From JAJPHW01 sp963799065 (GTDB taxonomy: Bacteria; Acidobacteriota; Terriglobia; Terriglobales; Acidobacteriaceae), in assembly GCA_963799065.1 (NCBI GenBank), contig CAWCVJ010000003.1, positions 372,001-436,000 on the forward strand: a stretch of DNA of 64,000 nucleotides, read 5' to 3'. Below the pieces are notes generated by a model. That model worked only from the letters and a program-made list of their open reading frames with translations. It made no database searches and was not told the DNA's origin. Every line of letters begins with the position of its first letter. Positions within the stretch are counted from its first letter, which is position 1. The position numbers and the translations under genes are program-made. Positions 7,867 through 15,697 of the stretch are shown here, piece by piece.

Positions 7867-8874
7867 GTGGAAAAAGCGATGAAGAAAACGCCGGGTCATT
7901 CCGCACAACTCGCTTCTTCTGAGCAACATGCGGTGGCCGCGGCGGAGTCTTCGCGCCCGCTCCTGGGCCAGACCTGCGAAGACCGAATTGGTAACTCTCC
8001 GCTGATTCGTCTGGAAAAGATTGCCAGAGATTTGCCCGGAGTGCAAATACTGGGTAAGGCGGAGTGGCTGAATCCGGGCGGGTCGGTGAAGGATCGAGCG
8101 GCGTCGAACATCGTGGCGCGAGCGCGCGCGATTGGAAAATTTAGCCCCGGAAAAATTCTGCTGGACTCGACCAGCGGCAATACTGGCATCGCATACGCCA
8201 TGCTCGGTGCGGCGCAGGGCTTTCCGGTAACGCTGTGTATGCCGACGAATGTGTCCATCGAGCGCAAGCGAATTTTGAGCGCCTATGGAGCGAAGATCGT
8301 GTACACCGATCCCGGCGAAGGTTCGGATGGCGCCATTCGCATCGCGCGCGAACTGGCGGCGGAGCATCCGGAAAAATATTTCTATGCTGACCAGTATTCC
8401 AACGACGCGAACTGGCAGGCGCACTATCACGGCACCGCCAACGAAATCTGGCAGCAGACTGAGGGACGCATCACCCACTTCGTCGCCATGCTCGGAACCA
8501 GCGGAACGTTTGTCGGGACGACGCGTCGCCTGAAAGAACTCAATCCCAAGATTCGCTGCATCTCGCTTCAGCCGGATTCACCCTTTCACGGCATCGAAGG
8601 CGCAAAGCACATGGCGACAGCCATTGTTCCGAAGATTTACGACCCCAAGCTGGCGGACGAAGACCTGGGCATCTCAACCGAAGACGCCTACGCCACGGCA
8701 AAGCGCTTGGCCCGCGAAGAAGGATTGCTGCTCGGCATCTCAGCCGCCGCCAACGTCTTAGGATGCCTGCACGTCGCGCGCCGCTTGCCGCCGGGTGAGC
8801 CAGCGGTCTTCGTGACGATTTTGTGCGACTCGGGCGATAAGTATTTGAGCGAGCGCTTCTGGGAGGACGAGTAA
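7867..8874 (+). CDS. cysM: PLP-dependent cysteine synthase (CysM/CysK family)
   Basis: 335 residues from GTG 7867, or 331 from ATG 7879; the latter has GGAAAAAG just upstream and may be the true start. Fold-type II PLP enzyme: IGNSPLIRL, the Schiff-base lysine in NPGGSVKDRA (K75 from the first start), the substrate loop STSGNTG, and a glycine-rich GTSGTFVGTT phosphate loop. Members make cysteine from an activated serine plus sulfide or a thiocarboxylate. The neighbours 8882 (JAMM protease), 9454 (ubiquitin-like carrier) and 9850 (MoeZ) match the mycobacterial set mec-cysO-cysM. The thiocarboxylate-dependent CysM activity is therefore favoured over CysK (inference). Confidence 0.92.
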   Translation: MEKAMKKTPGHSAQLASSEQHAVAAAESSRPLLGQTCEDRIGNSPLIRLEKIARDLPGVQILGKAEWLNPGGSVKDRAASNIVARARAIGKFSPGKILLDSTSGNTGIAYAMLGAAQGFPVTLCMPTNVSIERKRILSAYGAKIVYTDPGEGSDGAIRIARELAAEHPEKYFYADQYSNDANWQAHYHGTANEIWQQTEGRITHFVAMLGTSGTFVGTTRRLKELNPKIRCISLQPDSPFHGIEGAKHMATAIVPKIYDPKLADEDLGISTEDAYATAKRLAREEGLLLGISAAANVLGCLHVARRLPPGEPAVFVTILCDSGDKYLSERFWEDE

Positions 8875-8881
8875 GACCTCC

Positions 8882-9328
8882 TTGCTGAAGATCGACATGT
8901 TGAAGATCGATAAAGAACGCTACGAATCCATCCGCCGTCACGGGGAAGAAACGTATCCCCATGAGTGCTGCGGCGTGCTGCTCGGCCAAATGGACGGCGA
9001 CACCAAGACCGTCACAACCGCTGCCCGCGCTGGCAATACGCGCACCGATTCTGCGCACAATCGCTACAACATCGATCCCAAAGAATTGATTCGGATTCAG
9101 CGCGAGGGTCGCGACCGCGGCGAGGACATCATCGGCTTCTACCACTCGCATCCCGATCACCCGGCGCGCTGGTCGCCAACCGATCTCGCCGAAGCCCACT
9201 GGTTCGGATGCTCCTATGTCATTACTAGCGTGGAAAAGGGCAAGGCCGCGCTGACAAATTCGTTCGAGCTGAACGGGAGTGACGAAGCGGATAAGGAGTT
9301 TGCGGATGAAAAGATTGAAGTCGTCTAA
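8882..9328 (+). CDS. mec: M67-family JAMM/MPN metalloprotease (Mec-like)
   Basis: 148 residues. The JAMM signature is complete: a glutamate near the N-terminus (in YPHECCGVLLG), HSH, seven residues, Ser, two residues, Asp (HSHPDHPARWSPTD), so zinc-dependent activity is expected. In Mycobacterium, Mec cleaves cysteine from the CysO C-terminus; other family members trim carrier tails to expose Gly-Gly. Both substrates could be the carrier encoded next door at 9454. The start is unclear: TTG 8882, ATG 8897 or TTG 8900, because the first codons are a small duplication (LKID repeated). It starts 7 nt after the cysM stop, so it is cotranscribed. Confidence 0.9.
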   Translation: MLKIDMLKIDKERYESIRRHGEETYPHECCGVLLGQMDGDTKTVTTAARAGNTRTDSAHNRYNIDPKELIRIQREGRDRGEDIIGFYHSHPDHPARWSPTDLAEAHWFGCSYVITSVEKGKAALTNSFELNGSDEADKEFADEKIEVV

Positions 9329-9337
9329 GACAGGCCC

Positions 9338-9385
9338 GTGTGGGGCGGACACTCCTGTCCGCCGCCTTTGACCTTGACTTGGTTC
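9338..9385 (+). repeat. Interspersed hairpin repeat, copy 2
   Basis: Same unit as at 7161-7208 but on the plus strand: GTGTGGGGCGGACACTCCTG and TCCGCCGC, then CTTTGACCTTGACTT. The 8-bp stem is at 9344-9351 and 9356-9363. It lies 10 nt after the JAMM protease stop and before the carrier gene, so it may limit read-through inside the sulfur cluster. Confidence 0.7.
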
Positions 9386-9453
9386 TACGGCGGAGAAGGC
9401 GGTCCGTCCCGTACACTGTGAATCTTCCCCGCGTTTTACGGCATCTTTTCCAC

Positions 9454-9735
9454 ATGGCAATATCGAAAATACTAATCCCCACACCTCTCCGGCAGTACAC
9501 CAGCAAAGCGCCGTCCGTCGAGGTTTCCGGCGGGACCATCCGCGAGGCGCTGGCTGACTTGGTCTCCAAGCACCCCGACCTGGGCAAGCAGCTTTACGCC
9601 GAAGACGGCAAGCTGCGCGCCTTCGTCAACGTTTACTTGAATGACGAAGACGTGCGCTACATGCAAAAGGATGCGACAGCCGTCGCCGACGGTGATAGCA
9701 TTTCGATAGTGCCTTCCATCGCCGGAGGCCGCTAG
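9454..9735 (+). CDS. cysO: Ubiquitin-like sulfur carrier (MoaD/ThiS/CysO family)
   Basis: 93 residues with the beta-grasp pattern: ILIPTPLRQYTSKAPSVEVS, the helix TIREALADLVSKHPDL, then AFVNVYLNDEDVRYMQ, and the C-terminal VADGDSISIVPSIAGGR. The family carries sulfur as a C-terminal Gly-Gly thiocarboxylate made by a MoeB/MoeZ enzyme. Here one Arg follows GG, so the tail needs trimming, a fitting task for the JAMM protease upstream. ATG 9454 is chosen because the upstream open part is repeat DNA. Its place between the protease and moeZ says CysO rather than MoaD of molybdopterin synthesis; no moaE is present. Confidence 0.88.
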   Translation: MAISKILIPTPLRQYTSKAPSVEVSGGTIREALADLVSKHPDLGKQLYAEDGKLRAFVNVYLNDEDVRYMQKDATAVADGDSISIVPSIAGGR

Positions 9736-9849
9736 CTATGTCGATGCCCAGTGAAACTCGAATGTCCCGCGACAGCGCCCGCTGTTGCTGTTGTTGTCTG
9801 TAGTTCTGTACACCGCTACCCCGCAGTACACTCTTGAAGCGAGGCTCTT

Positions 9850-11034
9850 ATGGCTACCATTACCGAAGCGAAACCCGAAGCCGCAGTTTCCGGCGGCACT
9901 CTGTCGAACGAAGAAATCCTGCGCTACTCGCGGCATTTGATCATGCCCGAAGTCGGCATGGAAGGCCAGCAGAAGCTTAAAGCCGCGAAGGTGTTGTGCA
10001 TCGGCACGGGCGGCCTGGGATCTCCTCTAGCTTTGTATCTCGCTGCCGCCGGAATCGGGACGCTCGGCCTCGTGGACTTCGACGTCGTCGATTACACCAA
10101 TTTGCAGCGCCAGATTATCCATTCGACTCCCGACGTGGGGCGCAAAAAGCTCGACTCCGCCGCTGAAAAACTGCAGGCGCTCAATCCGTTTCTGAACATT
10201 CGCAAATTCGATATGCGGCTTAGCAGTGAGAACGCGCTTGAACTCTTCCGCGAGTTCGATATCGTCGCCGACGGAACCGACAATTTTCCAACCCGCTATC
10301 TGGTGAACGATGCGTGCGTGCTGACCGGCAAGCCCAATGTCTACGGATCAATCTTCCGCTTCGAAGGCCAGGCCAGCGTTTTCGCCACGGAAGACGGCCC
10401 CTGCTATCGCTGCCTCTATCCCGAGCCGCCACCGCCGGGATTAGTTCCTTCTTGCGCCGAAGGCGGCGTGCTCGGCATCCTGCCCGGACTTGTCGGTGTC
10501 ATGCAGGCCACCGAAGTCATCAAGCTGATTCTCGGCGTGGGCGAGCCTTTGATCGGACGGCTGCTGCTGATCGACGCGTTGGCCATGAAGTTCCGCGAAT
10601 TGAAATTGCGCAAAAATCCTGAATGCCCTGTCTGTGGCCCCAATCCGACCGTTACAAAGCTGATAGACTACAACGAGTTTTGCGGAATCCGGGGTGAGGA
10701 GATGGCTGTGGAAGTCACGACAAGCGACATTCAGGTGGAAGAATTGAAGCGCCGGCTGGACGCTGGCGACAACATTTATGTGCTCGACGTGCGCGAGCCG
10801 CACGAATATCAGATCTGCAACATCGGCGGACATCTCATTCCGCTCAACGACCTGCCGAATCGCCTCAACGAACTCGACAAGAACAGCGAAATCGTCGCCC
10901 ACTGCAAGATGGGCGGCCGAAGCGCCAAAGCCGTCGACTTCCTACGCCAATCTGGATTCAAGAATGTCCGCAACATGACTGGCGGAATTCTAGCGTGGGC
11001 GGATCGCGTCGATCCACGGATGCCGAAGTACTAG
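9850..11034 (+). CDS. moeZ: MoeZ/MoeB-type E1-like adenylyltransferase with rhodanese domain
   Basis: 394 residues. The ThiF/MoeB domain (about 20-260) has the ATP loop GTGGLGSPLALYLAAAG, the metal aspartate in ADGTDNFPTRYLVND, zinc cysteines CYRC and CPVC, and the active-site loop VPSCAEGGVLG. A rhodanese domain (about 290-394) carries the persulfide cysteine in IVAHCKMGGRS. The enzyme adenylates the carrier C-terminus and then delivers sulfur, giving a thiocarboxylate. ATG 9850 is preceded by GAGG. It completes the cysM-mec-cysO-moeZ group. The last 279 nt have a near-identical copy at 13108-13386. Confidence 0.95.
   Translation: MATITEAKPEAAVSGGTLSNEEILRYSRHLIMPEVGMEGQQKLKAAKVLCIGTGGLGSPLALYLAAAGIGTLGLVDFDVVDYTNLQRQIIHSTPDVGRKKLDSAAEKLQALNPFLNIRKFDMRLSSENALELFREFDIVADGTDNFPTRYLVNDACVLTGKPNVYGSIFRFEGQASVFATEDGPCYRCLYPEPPPPGLVPSCAEGGVLGILPGLVGVMQATEVIKLILGVGEPLIGRLLLIDALAMKFRELKLRKNPECPVCGPNPTVTKLIDYNEFCGIRGEEMAVEVTTSDIQVEELKRRLDAGDNIYVLDVREPHEYQICNIGGHLIPLNDLPNRLNELDKNSEIVAHCKMGGRSAKAVDFLRQSGFKNVRNMTGGILAWADRVDPRMPKY
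10756..11034 (+). repeat. Direct repeat copy A (moeZ rhodanese end)
   Basis: The rhodanese-coding 3' part of moeZ. It matches 13108-13386 over the same 279 nt with no length change; the proteins differ at 6 of 92 positions. The GH13 gene lies between the copies. Confidence 0.9.
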
Positions 11035-11065
11035 CAAGTCAAACCCATCGGACTGGGGAAGGCCT

Positions 11066-12982
11066 ATGCACGATAATTTGGGGCGACTCGCACCGTCGTC
11101 CCGAAGAGTTTTCTTGAAGGCTGGGACATGCTTTGCCCTGATGCCTTCGCTTCCTCTGGCTGCACTCTCCAAGGTCACGCAACCACTCGGCGAAGACTCG
11201 GCTTCAAGGCGGCCCTCCTACACGGCACAGCCCAATTCGCCGGAGTGGATGAAGGATCTGATCATCTACGAAGTCGCCACTAAGGGTTTCACTTCTCCCA
11301 ACGGTCCTGAGAGCGGAACCTTTAACAGCCTGCGCAGCAAGCTCGCTTATCTTCAAGAACTGGGTATCACCGGGATGTGGCTGACCGGCTATTCATTGTG
11401 CGATCCTCACCACTTTTACAATATCTGGACGCAGTATGCCGTGATCGAGCCCGACAAGTTCGATCCCACTCTCGGCACCGCGGATGAATTCAAGCAACTC
11501 ATCGACGACGCTCACTCACGAGGCATCAAGATATTTCTCGACGTGATCACTCACGGCTTAATGCAAGATAGTCCCGTGATCAAAGCCCATCCCGCGTGGT
11601 TTCGTGGGGGAAGTTGGGGTATGACCGATTTTGACTGGGAAGGTGGGCACGCCGATCTGGACGATTGGTGGGTGAAGATGTACACGGATTTCGTAGCCGT
11701 CTATGGGGTCGACGGCTATCGCCTGGACGTCAACATATATCGTCCGGACCTGTGGGAGCGTATTCGGAGCAATGCGGCTGCGGCCGACCATCCGATTGTG
11801 ATTTGGGAGGAAATAAATTCTGTCATTCCGGGCGTCACCGATTTTACGCAGCGTGAGAATGTCATCAGCTCGACCGACGCCGGCATATTGAATGAGGTTT
11901 TAGTCAACGATCTACCAGGATTTTATGATCGCAAGTTCGGCCGCTCCGGCGATTACCAGGTCGAAATCGAGTACGAGAATAGGGACCTAGTTAAAGGAAG
12001 CACGAAAGGGGATGGTCCGCTCACTGTTCGGTTGATTGGTCTTTCCACCGATCGAGTCAGCCGAAGGATCGGTGAAATTCCGGCGAAGCCCGACGGACTT
12101 CCCGACGTTCAACTTAGACTCGGCAACGTTTCCCAAAGGCCGATCGCGAACATTACGGTGCGCGACGATATGGGAGAGGAATGGCAACTGCGCGCCGGAC
12201 AATGGTTTACTCGGCCCCTTTTCGTCGACGTGCCCCAGTCCCTGGGGCCGCTATTGCTGGCCCCGACTGTTGACGTCTACATCGGCACGCTCGCGTGGGG
12301 ATCGTCGATTCAACTTAGTTGTCATGACAACGGCTGGACCGGCTTCCCCTTGGACAAGAATCCGTTCGTCGCACAGGGAAGCCGGTCGTTATTCGGATAC
12401 TCCTTTTTGTTTTCTCCCATGATTCCAATCTTCTTTTCGGGAGAGGAATTTGACGCGACCTTCCACGCCCTACCGGAACTGTCTCCCAGTCTTTATGGCG
12501 ACAAGGACGCAGGTAAAGGCCGATGGCTCTATGGCGCCATGCTTGATTGGAGCGAACTGAGCGGCAATCCGAAAGAAAATCGGCACAAAGATATGCTCGC
12601 CGACGTCAAGAAAATAATCGCGATTCGGAAACAGAATTCATCAATCCTCGCCGTGTGGCCGGCCCGGAAAGAACCCAATTTGCGGGCTGTGAAGTGTGAG
12701 GGAGATATCGAAACACCGGTACCTTATCTGCGATGGAACGATCATTCCGCAATCCTGATCACGGCGAATCGAAACCGGGAGCGGGACGCGCATTTAAAGC
12801 TGCGCATCGACCTCACGGGCGTCGAACCCGCCGACCATAAAAAATATCTCATCACGGATTTGTGGTCGAACGCCGCAAGCAGGACGCTCACGAAGACCGA
12901 CTTGGAAAACTTCCACTGCACGGTCCCACGTGATGGAACGCTCGGCGGCGGCCTTCAGGCGTTCAAAATCGAGCCGGCCTAA
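11066..12982 (+). CDS. Tat-exported GH13-family (alpha-amylase-like) glycoside hydrolase
   Basis: 638 residues. The N-terminus has a twin-arginine signal (SSRRVFLKAG) and hydrophobic core, so it is exported folded. GH13 barrel regions are visible: FLDVITHG (region I), VDGYRLDVN with nucleophile D221, IVIWEEI with acid/base E248 or E249, and CHDNG with D421. The stretch between E249 and D421 is unusually long and contains a beta-rich insert (about residues 290-400, including VRLIGLSTDRVSRRIGEIPA). Substrate is likely an alpha-glucan or trehalose-like sugar; the exact specificity cannot be read. It starts 31 nt after moeZ, but function suggests insertion rather than a shared pathway. Confidence 0.88.
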   Translation: MHDNLGRLAPSSRRVFLKAGTCFALMPSLPLAALSKVTQPLGEDSASRRPSYTAQPNSPEWMKDLIIYEVATKGFTSPNGPESGTFNSLRSKLAYLQELGITGMWLTGYSLCDPHHFYNIWTQYAVIEPDKFDPTLGTADEFKQLIDDAHSRGIKIFLDVITHGLMQDSPVIKAHPAWFRGGSWGMTDFDWEGGHADLDDWWVKMYTDFVAVYGVDGYRLDVNIYRPDLWERIRSNAAAADHPIVIWEEINSVIPGVTDFTQRENVISSTDAGILNEVLVNDLPGFYDRKFGRSGDYQVEIEYENRDLVKGSTKGDGPLTVRLIGLSTDRVSRRIGEIPAKPDGLPDVQLRLGNVSQRPIANITVRDDMGEEWQLRAGQWFTRPLFVDVPQSLGPLLLAPTVDVYIGTLAWGSSIQLSCHDNGWTGFPLDKNPFVAQGSRSLFGYSFLFSPMIPIFFSGEEFDATFHALPELSPSLYGDKDAGKGRWLYGAMLDWSELSGNPKENRHKDMLADVKKIIAIRKQNSSILAVWPARKEPNLRAVKCEGDIETPVPYLRWNDHSAILITANRNRERDAHLKLRIDLTGVEPADHKKYLITDLWSNAASRTLTKTDLENFHCTVPRDGTLGGGLQAFKIEPA

Positions 12983-13083
12983 GACCTCGACTACTCCGTC
13001 AGCCAGCCAAACCAATTGCCGCAATCAATTTCATTGGGCGAAAACGACATCGTCGTGTCAGACTTCTGCACCCACATGTAGGC

Positions 13084-13386
13084 ATGGTCGGCGCGATGGT
13101 TGACGTGCTGGACGCTGACGACAACATTTATGTGCTCGACGCGCGCGAGCCGCACGAATATCAGATCTGCAACATCGGCGGACATCTCATTCCACTCAAC
13201 GACTTGCCGAATCGCATCAGCGAGCTCGATAAAAACAGCGAGATCGTCGCCCACTGCAAAATGGGTGGACGCAGCGCGAAAGCCGTAGACTTCCTTCGCC
13301 AATCCGGATTCAAAAACGTGCGCAACATGACCGGCGGAATTCTAGCGTGGGCCGAGCGCGTCGATCCTAACATGCCGAAGTATTAA
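13084..13386 (+). CDS. Stand-alone rhodanese domain, duplicate of the moeZ C-terminus
   Basis: 100 residues. From residue 9 it equals the MoeZ rhodanese domain apart from 6 changes in 92 positions, including the catalytic cysteine loop VAHCKMGGRS, so it could still carry persulfide sulfur. The eight leading residues come from unrelated DNA and the ribosome binding site before ATG 13084 is weak. It may be an expressed single-domain sulfurtransferase or a gene fragment left by duplication. Retention of an intact reading frame and of mostly conservative changes argues for function. A strong hairpin follows at 13390. Confidence 0.65.
   Translation: MVGAMVDVLDADDNIYVLDAREPHEYQICNIGGHLIPLNDLPNRISELDKNSEIVAHCKMGGRSAKAVDFLRQSGFKNVRNMTGGILAWAERVDPNMPKY
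13108..13386 (+). repeat. Direct repeat copy B (rhodanese)
   Basis: Partner of 10756-11034; homology begins sharply around GCTGGACGCTG and ends at the stop codon. There is no inverted repeat or transposase at the edges. Confidence 0.9.
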
Positions 13387-13389
13387 AAA

Positions 13390-13426
13390 CCCCACCCTTC
13401 TCGCAACGTACGCGAGAAGGGCGGGG
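13390..13426. terminator. Bidirectional hairpin between convergent genes
   Basis: Arms 13390-13404 and 13412-13426 (15 bp, one A-C mismatch) enclose a 7-nt loop AACGTAC. It lies 4 nt after the rhodanese stop and 15 nt before the stop of the CsgG-like gene read from the other side. The A-run upstream (TTAAAAAC) would give U residues for minus-strand transcripts. Confidence 0.75.
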
Positions 13427-13441
13427 CACTCGCTAAGACTC

Positions 13442-14767
13442 TCAGTGTTTCTCCGCCACGTCGCCAATCTTGGCCGCCGTAGTTCCGTGGAATGTGCCGC
13501 TGGCCGTGCGATCCTTCACCGATGTGATTTCCAGCGTTCCGATGTTTTGGGTGTTGAGATCGATCACTTCTCCCGTCTGCGGATCCTTCACTTCATTCAG
13601 AATGTGCGAAACCTGCAACACATCGCCGATGGCGACTCCCTGCGCGCTTCCCGCATTGATGATCAGCGACGGCCCATTGACCGAGGCCACGCGCGCGGAA
13701 ATGTCCACGTGCTTCTGCTCCAGGTTGGGCAGTTGCTTGTTGAGTTCGTCGGCGAGATGGTTGACACAGTCCATGGTGGCTTCGCCGACGATGGTTTCGG
13801 CAAAGTTCGATGAGGTCATATCGACCTGCGCGCCCCCGCCGCCGGCGCCAAAGGCTCCGGCAAGTCCAGCCAGTCCGGCGCTTTTTCTGACCGATTCACC
13901 GCGCGCTTCGCCCGTCGCAATCACTTCGCTGGTCTCCGCGTCGACTAAACGGTAATCGATCACGACCACAGCTTTATCTTTCTTGCTCATCGCGCCGATG
14001 GCGCCAAATGCGCCGCCGATAATGCCCCCGCCCGCGACCTGCTTCTTGCGATCGTCGCGTCCGAAGACCACGATATCGCCGTACAGGATTGCGTCCGCCC
14101 CTCGGATCTGACCGATTTTCGCGCCCGTCCCTTGCTTCACCCGTCCACTCGCGGCGAAATCCTGCTCCGCCATAATCTTGTTGATCTTGGCCCGTTCGAC
14201 CACCACAACCTTACCTTCTTCGGCGATGCGTTTTACGAACATCGCCTGAATGCCCTTGCCAATATTTTGATCGGTACCAAAGACGGCCGCGACTGTGGTC
14301 TTGACCGTGGAGTAATCGAATTCATCCACGGCGATGCGCTTCTTGTTCGCTTGCGCCGTCGCCGCCGCGCTCACCGCGGTCGCGGGCGGCGCTGCGTTCG
14401 CCGGTGCCGGAGCCGGTGTCGCTGCCGCTGTTGCGGGCGGAGCCGCTGCCGCTGCCGGAGCCGCCCCGCTCGGATTCTCCAACATCGAAAGCACCGTATC
14501 GCTCGCCCCCGCCTGCTTGAGCGCGATCAGCTGATCGGTGGTTGGATTCACCGGTGTATTCGTCGTCTGTATCTTGTTGATGATGACGCTCTCCGGCAGC
14601 TTGGCCTGCAGCAGCTTCAGAACCTGACTGACGATGTCTTGCTTCGCCGCCGTCGTGTGCTTAGCCGTGGTTGTCGCCGTCTGCGCAACCAGCGGAGAAA
14701 TCGAAACTACGTGGCTGACTGCAACGCATATCGCTACCGCGAAAAGAACGAGTGACCGGTTTCTCAT
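13442..14767 (-). CDS. CsgG/HfaB-like secreted outer-membrane-associated protein
   Basis: 441 residues: signal peptide (about 1-29, ending SPLVAQ), an N-terminal helical region (QDIVSQVLKLLQAKLPESVI), an Ala/Pro linker (about 97-140), then a CsgG-type domain. Supporting strings are KKRIAVDEFDYSTV, MFVKRIAEEGKVVVVERAKI, RGADAILYGDIVVFGRDD and VVVIDYRLVDAETSEVIATG. A C-terminal beta domain (about 360-441) has SLIINAGSAQGVAIGDVLQV, as in flagellar/FlgT-like or CsgG-associated tails. CsgG proteins form export pores or act as periplasmic lipoproteins. This one has no lipobox cysteine, so pore formation is uncertain. No curli genes are near. Confidence 0.8.
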   Translation of the reverse strand: MRNRSLVLFAVAICVAVSHVVSISPLVAQTATTTAKHTTAAKQDIVSQVLKLLQAKLPESVIINKIQTTNTPVNPTTDQLIALKQAGASDTVLSMLENPSGAAPAAAAAPPATAAATPAPAPANAAPPATAVSAAATAQANKKRIAVDEFDYSTVKTTVAAVFGTDQNIGKGIQAMFVKRIAEEGKVVVVERAKINKIMAEQDFAASGRVKQGTGAKIGQIRGADAILYGDIVVFGRDDRKKQVAGGGIIGGAFGAIGAMSKKDKAVVVIDYRLVDAETSEVIATGEARGESVRKSAGLAGLAGAFGAGGGGAQVDMTSSNFAETIVGEATMDCVNHLADELNKQLPNLEQKHVDISARVASVNGPSLIINAGSAQGVAIGDVLQVSHILNEVKDPQTGEVIDLNTQNIGTLEITSVKDRTASGTFHGTTAAKIGDVAEKH

Positions 14768-14937
14768 ATTTAAGAATCGTCCAGTGATCCAGAATTGTTG
14801 GGGGAAAGACCACGGGTATGATAAAGCGGAACTTGCCCTAAGCGAAAGAAATATTTTGGGGGGAGTGAAACCAAAGCACCACGCACCGCGCGAGGGACGA
14901 CGACTGCCACCGCCGTCCCTCCCTCAATCGACGCCGA

Positions 14938-15324
14938 TTAGTTGCTGCCGCTCATGCTCGCCTTCGACATTCCGTCTCCCAAACTCAGCGCTTCTCTCTT
15001 GCCGATGAAGTGAATTTCGGCGATGTTCTTGGAGCCGTCGGCCCCGGTCGTGATCACCGCTGCGTCATTGGCCGACTTCTGCGCCAGTTCGACGACATGC
15101 GCGCTCGTGGTCGTGACTACGGACTTGCCCTTAAGGATGCTCATTTGCACATCGGAGCCAGTGCCTTGCCACGTCACGGAGTAATCGCCCGGCTTAAGCT
15201 GCGTCCCGTTAATCGTCACGGGGCTGGTGATTTGCAAAGACCCCTTGTTGGGAGCCGCGAAGGCGCTGGTCGCGATAAGGACCGCTAGGCCCAGAGTGAG
15301 GGTCGTGCTTTTCGAAAATTTCAT
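14938..15324 (-). CDS. Small secreted beta-rich protein, unknown
   Basis: 128 residues with a clear signal peptide (KFSKSTTLTLGLAVLIATSA, cleavage after AFA). The mature part has the pattern LQITSPVTINGTQLKPGDYS, VTWQGTGSDVQMSILKGK and IAEIHFIGKREALSL. This matches a small secreted protein family I know from Acidobacteria genomes but cannot name. AAAAGGAGAAGTC just before ATG 15324 is a strong ribosome binding site, suggesting high expression. It may bind something in the periplasm through its beta fold. 170 nt separate it from the CsgG-like gene on the same strand. Confidence 0.75.
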   Translation of the reverse strand: MKFSKSTTLTLGLAVLIATSAFAAPNKGSLQITSPVTINGTQLKPGDYSVTWQGTGSDVQMSILKGKSVVTTTSAHVVELAQKSANDAAVITTGADGSKNIAEIHFIGKREALSLGDGMSKASMSGSN

Positions 15325-15697
15325 GACTTCTCCTTTTCGTCCCGAGTGCTCGGGAGCAGTTCTGGGCGGCTGGCCTTCGCAAAGAGCTTGTGTTTCCTGG
15401 CGAAAGTCCTACAATGCAGGGGCAGGGGTCAGAGCGGACGAAGTTTCGGCTTCGCCCTTCTGCTGCGGGGATTGCTTCACCTGGGCCGCCAAACCGAAAG
15501 TGACGCAGTCCCTTACCCTCTTAAGTTCTGTGCCGAACGGAGCCTGTCGTCCTGCGCCCCGTTCCTTTTCTTTCTTCAATCTCAACTACGCTTCAGCCTT
15601 AGCAAAAGTTCCGCCGATTTGCGTGTCGGAGGTTGGACGCTGCGGGGCTGCGATGGTTAGCGGTGAGTGAGTCGGCGAAGTGTGAACGGTCGGTGAA
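15325..15697. other. Intergenic region without a supported gene
   Basis: 373 bp between the porin stop and the small secreted protein start, both on the minus strand. It should contain the promoter for the latter. Open frames here lack ribosome binding sites and read as low-complexity Ser/Arg/Cys text; I see nothing else convincing. Confidence 0.5.

Noticed and set aside
9340..9453. Longer start for the sulfur-carrier gene (codons read GRTLLSAAFD)
   Set aside because: This stretch is the interspersed hairpin repeat; the beta-grasp domain begins at ATG 9454.
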